Assembly: GCA_015066345.1 (NCBI GenBank)
Contig: SVOQ01000003.1
Span: 1 to 64,000, forward strand
Length of the DNA stretch: 64,000 nucleotides
Origin: Oscillospiraceae bacterium
Lineage (GTDB): Bacteria > Bacillota > Clostridia > Oscillospirales > Acutalibacteraceae
Direction: 5' to 3'
The first letter of the stretch is position 1. Each line of letters opens with the position of its first letter. Positions 41,695-50,103 of this stretch are shown piece after piece. The notes under the pieces are model-generated. The model made no database searches. It was given only the letters and a program-made list of their open reading frames with translations, and was not told the origin of the DNA. The position numbers and the translations under genes were made by a program.

Positions 41695-42593
41695 GTGTTG
41701 ACCTTTGCGGAATAACCCTTGATAATCCCGTTATCCCCGCAAGCGGAACTTTCGGTTTCGGCTACGAATTCGCAGAACTTTATGATATAAATGTTCTCGG
41801 TACATTCTCGTTTAAGGGTACTACAAAAGACCCTCGCTTTGGTAATCCTACACCCCGTATTGCAGAATGTAATGCAGGTATGATTAACGCCGTAGGTCTT
41901 CAGAATCCCGGTGTTGAAAAGGTTATAAGTGAAGAATTACCTAAACTTAAAAAATGTTTTGATAAAAAGGTTATGGCTAATGTCAGCGGTTTTGCCGTTG
42001 AAGATTATGCATATACCTGCGAAAAACTCGACAAAGAAGAACAGGTGGGTTGGCTTGAAGTTAATGTCAGTTGCCCCAATGTTCACGGTGGCGGTATGAG
42101 TTTCGGTACAAACCCCGAGGCTGCGGCGGAAGTGACCGCGGCGGTTAAAAAGGTGACTGCCAAGCCCGTAATCATTAAACTTTCACCCAATGTTACCGAT
42201 ATTGTTGCGATAGCTAAAGCATGTGAAGATGCAGGTGCGGACGGCATAAGCCTTATTAATACGCTTCTCGGTATGCGTATTGACCTTAAAACCAAGAAAC
42301 CCGTTATTGCAAATAAAATGGGCGGTTTTTCAGGCAGTGCGATTTTCCCCGTGGCAGTAAGAATGGTTTATCAGGTTGCAAATGCGGTTAATATCCCCGT
42401 AGTTGGTATGGGTGGCGTTTCAAGTGCAGAAGATGTAATTGAGCTTATGCTTGCAGGTGCTACCGCAGTCGAAGTAGGTGCGGCAAACCTTATTGACCCA
42501 TACGCTTGTCGCGATATTATCAACGACTTGCCGAGGGTAATGGATAAATACGGAATTAATAATTTAAGTGATATAATCGGAGGAGTAAAATAA
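41682..42593 (+). CDS. pyrD: Dihydroorotate dehydrogenase, catalytic subunit (class 1B)
   Basis: 303 aa FMN-binding TIM barrel: PVIPASGTFGFGYEF, GLQNPGVEKV, EVNVSCPNVHGGG with the class 1 catalytic cysteine, and the phosphate-site VVGMGGVSSAEDV. It oxidises dihydroorotate to orotate, pairing with PyrK. AAAAGGAGG lies upstream of the start inside the end of pyrK. Its stop overlaps the pyrF start (TAATG). Confidence 0.95.
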   Translation: MGRLSVDLCGITLDNPVIPASGTFGFGYEFAELYDINVLGTFSFKGTTKDPRFGNPTPRIAECNAGMINAVGLQNPGVEKVISEELPKLKKCFDKKVMANVSGFAVEDYAYTCEKLDKEEQVGWLEVNVSCPNVHGGGMSFGTNPEAAAEVTAAVKKVTAKPVIIKLSPNVTDIVAIAKACEDAGADGISLINTLLGMRIDLKTKKPVIANKMGGFSGSAIFPVAVRMVYQVANAVNIPVVGMGGVSSAEDVIELMLAGATAVEVGAANLIDPYACRDIINDLPRVMDKYGINNLSDIIGGVK

Positions 42594-43294
42594 TGGGTAG
42601 AGACGTAATTGTTGCTTGTGACTTTGCAAGTGCTCAAAAAGTTTATCAATTTCTTGATAAATTTGAAGGCGGAAGAAAGCCTTTTGTGAAAATCGGTATG
42701 GAACTTTTCTATGCCGAAGGTCCTCAGATTGTTCGTGAAATCAAAAAACGCGGACACAAAATCTTCCTTGACCTTAAACTTCACGATATCCCCAATACAG
42801 TAAAAAAATCAATGTCGGTGCTTTCAAATCTTGATGTTGATATTACAAACCTTCACGCATCAGGTACTTGCCGTATGATGGAGGCTGCTCTTGAGGGTCT
42901 TACCCGTGAGGATGGCTCCAGACCCCTCCTTATTGCGGTTACTCAGCTTACATCCACAGACCAGGAGAGTATGGAGAACGACCTTCTTATCAAAGAACCC
43001 ATTGACAAGGTAGTTATGCACTATGCTCACAATGCAAAGCTTTCCGGTCTTGACGGTGTTGTTTGCTCACCCCTTGAGGCAGGTAAGGTTCACGATACTT
43101 GCGGTAAGGATTTCCTTACAATTACTCCCGGTGTACGTTTTGCAGACGGTGATATAGGCGACCAGAAACGTGTTATGACACCCGCACAGGCTAAGGAAAT
43201 CGGTTCCGACTACATTGTTGTCGGAAGACCTATTACTGCAGCCGAAGATCCCGTTGCAGCATATAATCGTTGCGTAGCAGAATTCTGCGATTAA
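42593..43294 (+). CDS. pyrF: Orotidine 5'-phosphate decarboxylase
   Basis: 233 aa. Catalytic network in FLDLKLHDIPNT, with Lys and Asp in the family's DxKxxDIPNT pattern. Substrate-binding VKIGMELFYAEG, and the C-terminal phosphate site TPGVRFADGD and DYIVVGRPIT. It produces UMP from OMP. This is the short PyrF type of Firmicutes. Start by TAATG coupling to pyrD. Confidence 0.95.
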   Translation: MGRDVIVACDFASAQKVYQFLDKFEGGRKPFVKIGMELFYAEGPQIVREIKKRGHKIFLDLKLHDIPNTVKKSMSVLSNLDVDITNLHASGTCRMMEAALEGLTREDGSRPLLIAVTQLTSTDQESMENDLLIKEPIDKVVMHYAHNAKLSGLDGVVCSPLEAGKVHDTCGKDFLTITPGVRFADGDIGDQKRVMTPAQAKEIGSDYIVVGRPITAAEDPVAAYNRCVAEFCD

Positions 43295-43315
43295 TAAGAG
43301 GAGGATTTAATTACT

Positions 43316-43972
43316 ATGGAAGCTTACAAAAGAGAATTTATACAGTTTTTAGAGGGTGCAGGCGTTCTTAAATTTGGTGATTTTACTGCAAAAAGCGGTA
43401 GAAAAATCCCTTATTTCATTAACGCAGGTGATATTAAAACAGGCGAACAGATTTGCAAATTAGGCGAATTCTATGCAAAGGCATATTTCGAAAAAGTAGG
43501 TAACAAAAAAACAGTTCTTTATGGTCCTGCATATAAGGGTATTCCCATTGCAGTATCCGTTGCAGTTGCTCTTGCAAAGAATGGTCTTGATGTACCCTTC
43601 TTCTTTAACCGTAAGGAAGAAAAGGACCACGGTGAAGGTGGCGTATTCGTAGGTTACAAACCTCAGGCAGGGGAAGAAATCGTTATTGTTGAGGACGTTA
43701 TTACTGCGGGTACAGCTATCCGTGAAAGTATGTCAATTCTTTCAGGTCTTGAGGGTACAAAGGTTGCCGCAACTTTCGTTATGGTTGACCGTAAAGAAAA
43801 AGGTAAAACTGATAAATCTGCAATGGCAGAAGTTGGCGAGGAATACGGTTTCCCCGTGTACTCCGTTGTTGATGTTTACGATATTATCGAATATCTTGAA
43901 GAGGACGAGAAAAACAGAGAGAACGTAGAACGCATCAAAAATTATCTCGCAATTAACGGAGCAAAAGAATAA
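43316..43972 (+). CDS. pyrE: Orotate phosphoribosyltransferase
   Basis: 218 aa. PRPP-binding motif [13 protein letters not shown] and the [13 protein letters not shown] start region of the family. A Lys/Glu-rich loop ([14 protein letters not shown]) covers the active site. It joins orotate to PRPP to make OMP, the substrate of the preceding pyrF product. GAGGAGG lies upstream of the ATG. Confidence 0.95.
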   Translation: MEAYKREFIQFLEGAGVLKFGDFTAKSGRKIPYFINAGDIKTGEQICKLGEFYAKAYFEKVGNKKTVLYGPAYKGIPIAVSVAVALAKNGLDVPFFFNRKEEKDHGEGGVFVGYKPQAGEEIVIVEDVITAGTAIRESMSILSGLEGTKVAATFVMVDRKEKGKTDKSAMAEVGEEYGFPVYSVVDVYDIIEYLEEDEKNRENVERIKNYLAINGAKE

Positions 43973-43992
43973 TCCGAAAGGAACAAATTTTT

Positions 43993-44913
43993 ATGAGAAG
44001 TCTTATTGATATTCTTGATTTTTCAGTTGAAGAATTAAATGAGCTTATTGGTGTGGCGAATGATATTATCGCTAATCCTGGGGCATATTCGGAAAAATGT
44101 AAGGGTAAAAAGCTTGCGACACTTTTCTTTGAACCCTCTACAAGAACAAGGCTCAGTTTTGAGGCGGCTATGCTTGAATTGGGCGGTAGTGTTTTAGGCT
44201 TTTCCGAGGCTAATTCCTCATCTGCAGCTAAGGGTGAAAGTGTAGCGGATACGGCTAAAACCATAAGTTGTTATGCGGATATTATTGCTATGCGCCATCC
44301 CAAAGAGGGTGCGCCCCTTGTTGCTTCGCAGAATGCGAGTATCCCCGTTATAAATGCAGGTGACGGCGGTCATAATCACCCCACTCAGACCCTTGCAGAC
44401 CTTCTTACAATCAGTCGTGAAAAAGGCGGTTTCAATAACCTTACAGTGGGTTTCTGTGGTGACCTTAAATTCGGCAGAACCGTTCACTCACTTATTACCG
44501 CTCTTTCAAGATATGAGGGGTTAAACGTAGTACTTATTTCACCTGAGGAGCTTAAACTCCCCAGTTACGTTAAAAAAGACGTTCTTGCTAAAAATAATAT
44601 TCCCTATAAGCAGACTACTGACCTTGAGTCGGTTATGCCCGAACTTGATATTCTTTATATGACACGTGTTCAACGTGAAAGATTCTTTAACGAAGAGGAT
44701 TACTTGCGTCTTAAGGACAGTTATGTACTTGAACCCAAGAAACTTAAGAATGCAAAAAAAGATTTGTGCATTATGCATCCGCTTCCCAGAGTTAATGAGA
44801 TTTCAGTAGCGGTGGACAGTGACCCCAGGGCTTGTTATTTCAAACAGGTGCTCAACGGTAAATATATCCGTATGGCACTTATACTTAAGCTTTTGGAGGA
44901 GGCAAAGAAATGA
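43993..44913 (+). CDS. pyrB: Aspartate carbamoyltransferase catalytic subunit
   Basis: 306 aa. Carbamoyl-phosphate loop [12 protein letters not shown], the [12 protein letters not shown] loop, [13 protein letters not shown], and the aspartate-site [10 protein letters not shown]. It forms carbamoyl-aspartate, the second step of UMP synthesis. The catalytic chain overlaps pyrI by 4 bases, so the two are made together as the allosteric PyrB6-PyrI6 holoenzyme. Length is normal. Confidence 0.96.
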   Translation: MRSLIDILDFSVEELNELIGVANDIIANPGAYSEKCKGKKLATLFFEPSTRTRLSFEAAMLELGGSVLGFSEANSSSAAKGESVADTAKTISCYADIIAMRHPKEGAPLVASQNASIPVINAGDGGHNHPTQTLADLLTISREKGGFNNLTVGFCGDLKFGRTVHSLITALSRYEGLNVVLISPEELKLPSYVKKDVLAKNNIPYKQTTDLESVMPELDILYMTRVQRERFFNEEDYLRLKDSYVLEPKKLKNAKKDLCIMHPLPRVNEISVAVDSDPRACYFKQVLNGKYIRMALILKLLEEAKK

Positions 44914-45326
44914 ATATAGATTCCATTACAAACGGCTTTGTTATAGACCATATCACTGCGGGCAGGGGTATGCGTATATACGAACTTTTAGGTCTTGATA
45001 ATCTTGATTGCTCCGTCGCAATTATAAAAAACGTAACGAGCAAAAAATTGGGTAAAAAAGACATTATAAAAATTGATGCGGATATAGATATAGATTTTGA
45101 TGTTATTGGCTACGTTGACCCCGGTATCACCATAAATATTATCCGTGATTGCAAGAGGGTTGAAAAGCTTACCGTAAGCCTTCCCGAAAAGCTTATAAAT
45201 GTTATTAAATGTAAGAATCCCCGTTGCATTACAAGCACCGAGCAGGAGATAAATCATATCTTTAAACTCACCGATAAAGAAAAGGCTGAATACCGTTGCT
45301 TGTACTGTGAAACCAAGGCACAATAA
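44910..45326 (+). CDS. pyrI: Aspartate carbamoyltransferase regulatory subunit
   Basis: 138 aa. N-terminal nucleotide-binding fold ([21 protein letters not shown]) and a C-terminal zinc domain with four cysteines (CKNPRC and CLYC). It binds CTP or ATP and adjusts PyrB activity. Last gene of the pyr operon. A zinc-binding PyrI of this type is widespread in gut Clostridia. Confidence 0.95.
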   Translation: MNIDSITNGFVIDHITAGRGMRIYELLGLDNLDCSVAIIKNVTSKKLGKKDIIKIDADIDIDFDVIGYVDPGITINIIRDCKRVEKLTVSLPEKLINVIKCKNPRCITSTEQEINHIFKLTDKEKAEYRCLYCETKAQ

Positions 45327-45394
45327 AACTGAAATTCATTATTAGCATTTTGACCATATATATTAAGAATTATAATTATTATACTTAATGTGCC

Positions 45395-45423
45395 TTGACA
45401 CCAATTTTTCAAAATGGTAAAAT
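45395..45423 (+). promoter_or_regulatory. Sigma-A promoter of the purine operon
   Basis: TTGACA (45395-45400), 17-base spacer, TAAAAT (45418-45423), just before the ZTP riboswitch. Confidence 0.8.
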
Positions 45424-45438
45424 TATTACGATATAAAG

Positions 45439-45614
45439 AGTCTCGCCTGTGACTGACGGTTTTATGTGGAGCACCACAAAGGAGCAGGTTTTATGTCGGG
45501 AATTTTATTGCTTTTGAAACATAGTTTCCGGCAGTTAATATTTTGACTTTAGCCGACCGTCTGGGCACACTTGTTCTCTTTGAACAAGTGCGTCCGGTTT
45601 GTTTTTTGTCGGTG
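45439..45614 (+). ncRNA. ZTP (ZMP; pfl motif) riboswitch with terminator
   Basis: The 5' domain TCGCCTGTGACTGACGG with the following GTGGAGCACCAC hairpin, and the 3' domain GCCGACCGTCTGGGCA, match the conserved parts of the pfl/ZTP aptamer. The two are joined by a variable linker (45490-45550). Next comes the hairpin CACTTGTTC/GAACAAGTG with TTTGTTTTTT, a terminator whose formation is blocked when ZTP/ZMP is bound. It controls the purine operon in response to AICAR-type intermediates that rise when 10-formyl-THF runs low. Confidence 0.88.
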
Positions 45615-45641
45615 TAATATACACGTTGAAAGGATGTTTTT

Positions 45642-46136
45642 ATGAAAAAAGTTGGCATTATTATGGGTAGCGACAGCGATTTACCCGTAGTAGAAAAAGC
45701 GATAAACACACTTAAAGAATTTGATGTTCCTTTTGAGGTTCACGTTTTTTCTGCTCACAGAACTCCCGTTGAAGCAAAAGATTTCAGTGCTAATGCCCGT
45801 GAAAATGGTTTCGGTGTTATTATTGCCGCGGCAGGTATGGCGGCTCATCTTGCAGGTGCCATTGCTGCTAATACAACTTTACCCGTTATCGGTATCCCCA
45901 TTAAGTCACAGAACTTAGGTGGTATGGAAGCACTCCTTTCAACAGTTCAGATGCCTTCGGGTATCCCCGTAGCAACCGTTGCAATTGACGGTGCAGTTAA
46001 TGCGGCACTTTTGGCAATTGAAATACTTTCACTTGGCGAACCCGAGCTTGAAAAAAAGCTTGCTGATAAAAGAGCGAAGGACACCGCAACGGTTCTTGAA
46101 AAGAACAAAGCGGTTGAAGATAAATATAATTCATAA
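45642..46136 (+). CDS. purE: N5-carboxyaminoimidazole ribonucleotide mutase
   Basis: 164 aa class I PurE: GIIMGSDSDLPV, the active-site SAHRTPVEAKDF, and AAGMAAHLAGAIAANT and VIGIPIKSQNLGGMEALLS. It moves the carboxyl group to form CAIR. purK is not in this cluster, so carboxyaminoimidazole must come from a gene elsewhere, or the enzyme uses CO2 directly. The ZTP switch terminator ends about 28 bases before the ATG. Confidence 0.95.
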   Translation: MKKVGIIMGSDSDLPVVEKAINTLKEFDVPFEVHVFSAHRTPVEAKDFSANARENGFGVIIAAAGMAAHLAGAIAANTTLPVIGIPIKSQNLGGMEALLSTVQMPSGIPVATVAIDGAVNAALLAIEILSLGEPELEKKLADKRAKDTATVLEKNKAVEDKYNS

Positions 46137-46137
46137 T

Positions 46138-46152
46138 CGGAAACGGAGTTTC
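46138..46152. repeat. Small hairpin at the start of the purE-purF spacer
   Basis: GGAAAC-GGA-GTTTCC directly behind purE, followed by the heptamer repeat. The pair looks like a dispersed palindromic scar and not like a terminator. Confidence 0.4.
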
Positions 46153-46163
46153 CCCGAAATTCT

Positions 46164-46191
46164 GCATTTTGCATTTTGCATTTTGCATTTT
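46164..46191. repeat. GCATTTT tandem heptamer, four copies
   Basis: Four perfect copies of GCATTTT between purE and purF. It resembles the ATTCATC heptamer run at 26382 in period but not in sequence. Confidence 0.85.
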
Positions 46192-46205
46192 CACAGAGGT
46201 GTAAC

Positions 46206-47639
46206 ATGGGCGGTTTTTTTGGCGTGGCATCTAAGAATGATGCCGTTCTCGATACTTTCTTCGGTGTTGACTATCATTCCCACTTGGGTACTCGTCGTGC
46301 AGGTATGGCGGCGATGGATGAAGAATTGGGTATGCAGAGAAAAATTCATAAAATAGAAAATTCACCTTTCAGAACAAAGTTCGAAAGGATACTTGATGAA
46401 ATGGAAGGTAAGTCGGCGGTAGGTTGCATTAGCGACGCTGATGCACAACCCTTGCTTATCCGCTCCAATCACGGTCTTTATGCTATATGTACTATCGGCA
46501 TAATTAATAATAGCGATGCACTCGTAAAACAGTATCTTGCATTCAGTGGCGGTCACTTCGGTGCAATGACTACAACGGGTGTTACGGGTATTAACGCATC
46601 CGAACTTGTTGCGGCTATGATTGACCAGAAAACAGATTTTTCAGAAGGCATTAAGTTCGCTCAGGATGTTATAGACGGTACGGCTTCAATCCTTATCCTT
46701 AAAGAGGACGGAAACCTTATTGCCGCAAGAGATAAAATGGGCAGAATTCCTGTTCTTATAGGTAAGCGTGACGACGGTTTCTGCGTATCATTCGAGGATT
46801 TTGCTTATAAAAAATTAGGCTATGAGGACTATAAAGAATTAGGTCCCGGTGAAATAGTTGAGATTTCCTCGGATGGTGTTAAGGTTCTTTCTCCCGCACG
46901 TAATAAAAAGAAAATATGTGCTTTCCTTTGGTCGTATTACGGATATCCCACTTCGTGTTACGAGGGTGTGAATGTTGAAGTAATGCGTTACAGAAACGGT
47001 CAGATTATGGCTAAGACTGACAAGGGTCTTAACATTGCTCAGGATATTGACTACGTAAGCGGTGTTCCCGATTCCGGTACACCTCACGCCATAGGCTACG
47101 CTAACCAAAGCGGTATTCCTTTTGCAAGACCTTTTATTAAATATACACCTACATGGCCCCGTAGTTTTATGCCGTCAAATCAGCGTGAACGCAGCAGGGT
47201 AGCTAAGATGAAGCAGATTCCCGTTCACGAATTGATTAAAGATAAAAAGCTTCTTTTTGTTGACGACAGTATCGTAAGAGGTACTCAACTTCGTGAAACT
47301 GTTGAGTTCCTTTATGAAAACGGAGCTAAAGAGGTTCATATGCGTTCAGCTTGTCCCCCAATTATGTATGGTTGTAAATACCTTAACTTCTCAAGAGGTA
47401 CTTCCGATATGGATTTGATTTCAAGAAGTACTATATTGGAGCTTGAAGGCGAAGAAGGATTCAAACACCTTGATGAATACAGCGACGCATCCACAGAACG
47501 CGGTATAAAAATGCGCAAGGCAATTTGTGAAAAACTTCATTTTGCTTCACTTGAATTCCAGTCACTTGAAGGCATTGTTGAGGCAATAGGACTTCCGGCA
47601 GACGAGCTTTGTACTTATTGCTGGAATGGTAAGGGTTAA
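46206..47639 (+). CDS. purF: Amidophosphoribosyltransferase-like protein lacking the N-terminal cysteine
   Basis: 477 aa from the ATG at 46206 with AGAGGTG upstream. The C-terminal half has the PRPP loop LLFVDDSIVRGTQL and the MPSNQRERSRVAKM region of PurF. The N-terminal half keeps the Ntn glutaminase fold (HSHLGTRRAGMAAM, SNHGLYAICTIGIINN). PurF normally starts M-C-G-I, with Cys1 as nucleophile after Met removal. This protein starts MGGFFGVASKN and has no cysteine near the N-terminus. It may use free ammonia or be a regulatory paralog. It is the only PurF-like gene in the operon. Confidence 0.85.
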   Translation: MGGFFGVASKNDAVLDTFFGVDYHSHLGTRRAGMAAMDEELGMQRKIHKIENSPFRTKFERILDEMEGKSAVGCISDADAQPLLIRSNHGLYAICTIGIINNSDALVKQYLAFSGGHFGAMTTTGVTGINASELVAAMIDQKTDFSEGIKFAQDVIDGTASILILKEDGNLIAARDKMGRIPVLIGKRDDGFCVSFEDFAYKKLGYEDYKELGPGEIVEISSDGVKVLSPARNKKKICAFLWSYYGYPTSCYEGVNVEVMRYRNGQIMAKTDKGLNIAQDIDYVSGVPDSGTPHAIGYANQSGIPFARPFIKYTPTWPRSFMPSNQRERSRVAKMKQIPVHELIKDKKLLFVDDSIVRGTQLRETVEFLYENGAKEVHMRSACPPIMYGCKYLNFSRGTSDMDLISRSTILELEGEEGFKHLDEYSDASTERGIKMRKAICEKLHFASLEFQSLEGIVEAIGLPADELCTYCWNGKG

Positions 47640-47676
47640 TTAATCACTTAAACATAAAACGTAAGGAGAAAGAATA

Positions 47677-48726
47677 ATGAAGAACTCTAGATCAGAAAGC
47701 TACGCAGCTGCAGGCGTTGACATTACTGCAGGTTACAAAGCTGTTGAACTTATGAAAAAACACGTTGCAAGAACTCGTAATGAAGGTTCTTTGGATGACG
47801 TTGGTGGTTTCGGCGGTTGCTTTGACCTTAAATGTGCTCTCGGTATGGAGCATCCTATTTTGGTTTCAGGTACTGACGGTTGCGGTACTAAAGTTAAATT
47901 AGCTATCCTTATGGATAAACACGATACAATCGGTATTGATGCAGTAGCAATGTGCGTAAATGATATTATTTGTGTCGGTGCAAAGCCCTTATACTTTCTC
48001 GACTATATTGCTTGTGGTAAAAATATTCCCGAGAAAATTGCAGAAATCGTTAGCGGTGTCGCAGAAGGTTGCGTTCAGTCCGGTTGTGCTCTTACCGGTG
48101 GCGAAACTGCAGAGCATCCCGGCCTGATGCCCGTTGAAGATTACGACCTTGCAGGTTTTGCGGTTGGTATAGTAGATAAACCGAAGATGATTGATAATAG
48201 CAAAATGTCCGTTGGTGATGTTGTTATTGCTCTTCCTTCTACCGGTATCCATTCCAACGGCTTCAGCTTATGCCGTAAGGTTTTTGATATTGATAACAAT
48301 AATCCCGAACTTTATGTAGAACGCGAAGAATTAGGTGGCAAAAGTATTGCTGAGGCTTTACTTGTTCCCACTAAGATTTATGTTAAACCCGTTCTCGCTC
48401 TTTTAGAAAAAGTTAATGTAAAGGGTATTTCCCACATTACCGGCGGCGGTTTCTACGAGAATATTCCCCGTTCAATTCCTGACGGATTATGTGCAAAGAT
48501 AGATAAGTCCGCAGTTAAGGTGCTTCCCATCTTTGATGTAATTGCTAAATGGGGCAATATTCCCGAACGTGATATGTTCAACACCTACAATATGGGCGTT
48601 GGTATGAGCATCGTTGTTCCTGCTGACCAGGTTGAGCTTTCACTTTCAGTCCTTAAGGATAATGATATCGATGCATACGTAATCGGTGAAATTATCGAAG
48701 GCGAAGACAAGATAATTCTTGAATAA
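47677..48726 (+). CDS. purM: Phosphoribosylformylglycinamidine cyclo-ligase (AIR synthetase)
   Basis: 349 aa. PurM signature: VSGTDGCGTKVKLAILMDKH, DAVAMCVNDIICVGAKPLYFLDY, GCALTGGETAEHPGLMP. It closes FGAM to AIR with ATP. GTAAGGAGAAAG lies upstream of the ATG. Full length, in operon order after purF. Confidence 0.95.
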   Translation: MKNSRSESYAAAGVDITAGYKAVELMKKHVARTRNEGSLDDVGGFGGCFDLKCALGMEHPILVSGTDGCGTKVKLAILMDKHDTIGIDAVAMCVNDIICVGAKPLYFLDYIACGKNIPEKIAEIVSGVAEGCVQSGCALTGGETAEHPGLMPVEDYDLAGFAVGIVDKPKMIDNSKMSVGDVVIALPSTGIHSNGFSLCRKVFDIDNNNPELYVEREELGGKSIAEALLVPTKIYVKPVLALLEKVNVKGISHITGGGFYENIPRSIPDGLCAKIDKSAVKVLPIFDVIAKWGNIPERDMFNTYNMGVGMSIVVPADQVELSLSVLKDNDIDAYVIGEIIEGEDKIILE

Positions 48727-48736
48727 GGTGAATAAA

Positions 48737-49366
48737 ATGTCAGCTAAAAATATAGTTGTACTCGTTTCCGGTGGCGGAACAAATTTACAAGCCCTTATTG
48801 ATGCACAGAAAAACGGGGAGCTTGGATGCGGTAAAATTACCTGCGTTATATCCTCTAAGGCGGATGCCTATGCTCTTACGAGAGCCTCGGATAATGGTAT
48901 CAAAACCCGTGTGCTTGTAAGAAAAGATTATTCCGATATTGCGTCGTACAGTAAAGCAATGCGTGACGCATTATTGGAAGAAAAAGCGGATTTGATAGTT
49001 TACGCAGGGTTTATGACAATTCTTGATGAAAATGTATGTGATGCATTTCAGAATAAGATGATAAATGTTCATCCTGCTCTTATACCTTCGTTCTGCGGTA
49101 AAGGCTTTTATGGGCTTCACGTTCATGAATGTGCTTTGGAAAAGGGCGTAAAGGTGTCCGGTGCTACGGTTCATTTCGTAACCGCCGAATGTGATGCAGG
49201 TCCCATTATTCTTCAGAAAGCAGTTGAAGTCTTAGAAGGGGATACTCCCGAAAGTTTACAGAAAAGAATTATGCAGGAGGCAGAGTGGAAAATTCTTCCT
49301 AAGGCGGTACAACTTTTCTGTGATGATAAAATAACAGTTAAAGACGGTAAAACCATTATTAAGTAA
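48737..49366 (+). CDS. purN: Phosphoribosylglycinamide formyltransferase
   Basis: 209 aa from the ATG at 48737, with AAGGTG just before it; the longer frame overlaps purM. Core motif VLVSGGGTNLQALID, folate site INVHPALIPSF (catalytic Asn-His region) and VTAECDAGPIILQ. It adds a formyl group from 10-formyl-THF to GAR. The folate-using step is consistent with ZTP control of the operon. Confidence 0.93.
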   Translation: MSAKNIVVLVSGGGTNLQALIDAQKNGELGCGKITCVISSKADAYALTRASDNGIKTRVLVRKDYSDIASYSKAMRDALLEEKADLIVYAGFMTILDENVCDAFQNKMINVHPALIPSFCGKGFYGLHVHECALEKGVKVSGATVHFVTAECDAGPIILQKAVEVLEGDTPESLQKRIMQEAEWKILPKAVQLFCDDKITVKDGKTIIK

Positions 49367-49379
49367 AGGAAAGTTTATT

Positions 49380-50096
49380 ATGGAAATCAGAAATCTTGAA
49401 AATGAACTTAATTCTCTCCCTTATCACGGTAGAGGTATTATCATAGGCAAAAGTGCCGACGGCAAAAAGGCAGTTACTGCATATTTTATAATGGGCAGAA
49501 GCGAAAACAGTCGTAACCGCGTTTTCGTTGAAGATGGTGAGGGTATCAGAACTCAGGCTTTTGATGAGTCCAAAATGGTTGACCCCCATCTTATTATCTA
49601 CGCTCCCGTCAGAGTTCTCGGCAACAAAACCATCGTTACAAACGGTGACCAGACCGATACTATCTACGAATTAATGGATAGACAGATGACCTTTGAACAG
49701 GCTCTTCGTACCCGTGAGTTTGAGGATGATGCTCCTAACTTTACACCCCGTATTTCGGGTATTATCCGCCTTGAAAACGGCGATATGAATTACGCAATGT
49801 CCATTCTTAAATCTGCAGACGGCGACGGTTCATCCTGTCAGAGATACACATTTGCTTATTCAAATCCTCTTCCCGGTAAAGCAAAGTTTATTCATACATA
49901 TAAATGTGACGGTAATCCGCTTCCCAGTTTTGAGGGTGAGCCCAAAACACTTGAACTTCCCGATACGGATATCGACACATTGACAGATATTATCTGGAAG
50001 AACCTTAATGAAGATAACAAAGTTTCTCTTTTCGTAAGATATATTGACCTTGAAACAGGAAAATATGATTCAAGAATCATAAACAAGAATAAATAA
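49380..50096 (+). CDS. purO: IMP cyclohydrolase (PurO family)
   Basis: 238 aa. Matches the archaeal-type IMP cyclohydrolase family (PF07826-like): YHGRGIIIGKSADGKKAVTA, FIMGRSENSRNRVF, and YAPVRVLGNKTIVTNGDQ, with a late FTPRISGI segment. It closes FAICAR to IMP, the last step of the pathway. In most bacteria this activity is the N-terminal domain of PurH. Here it is a separate enzyme placed directly before the AICAR transformylase gene. AAAGGAAAG is upstream. Confidence 0.85.
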   Translation: MEIRNLENELNSLPYHGRGIIIGKSADGKKAVTAYFIMGRSENSRNRVFVEDGEGIRTQAFDESKMVDPHLIIYAPVRVLGNKTIVTNGDQTDTIYELMDRQMTFEQALRTREFEDDAPNFTPRISGIIRLENGDMNYAMSILKSADGDGSSCQRYTFAYSNPLPGKAKFIHTYKCDGNPLPSFEGEPKTLELPDTDIDTLTDIIWKNLNEDNKVSLFVRYIDLETGKYDSRIINKNK

Positions 50097-50103
50097 GGAG
50101 TAA

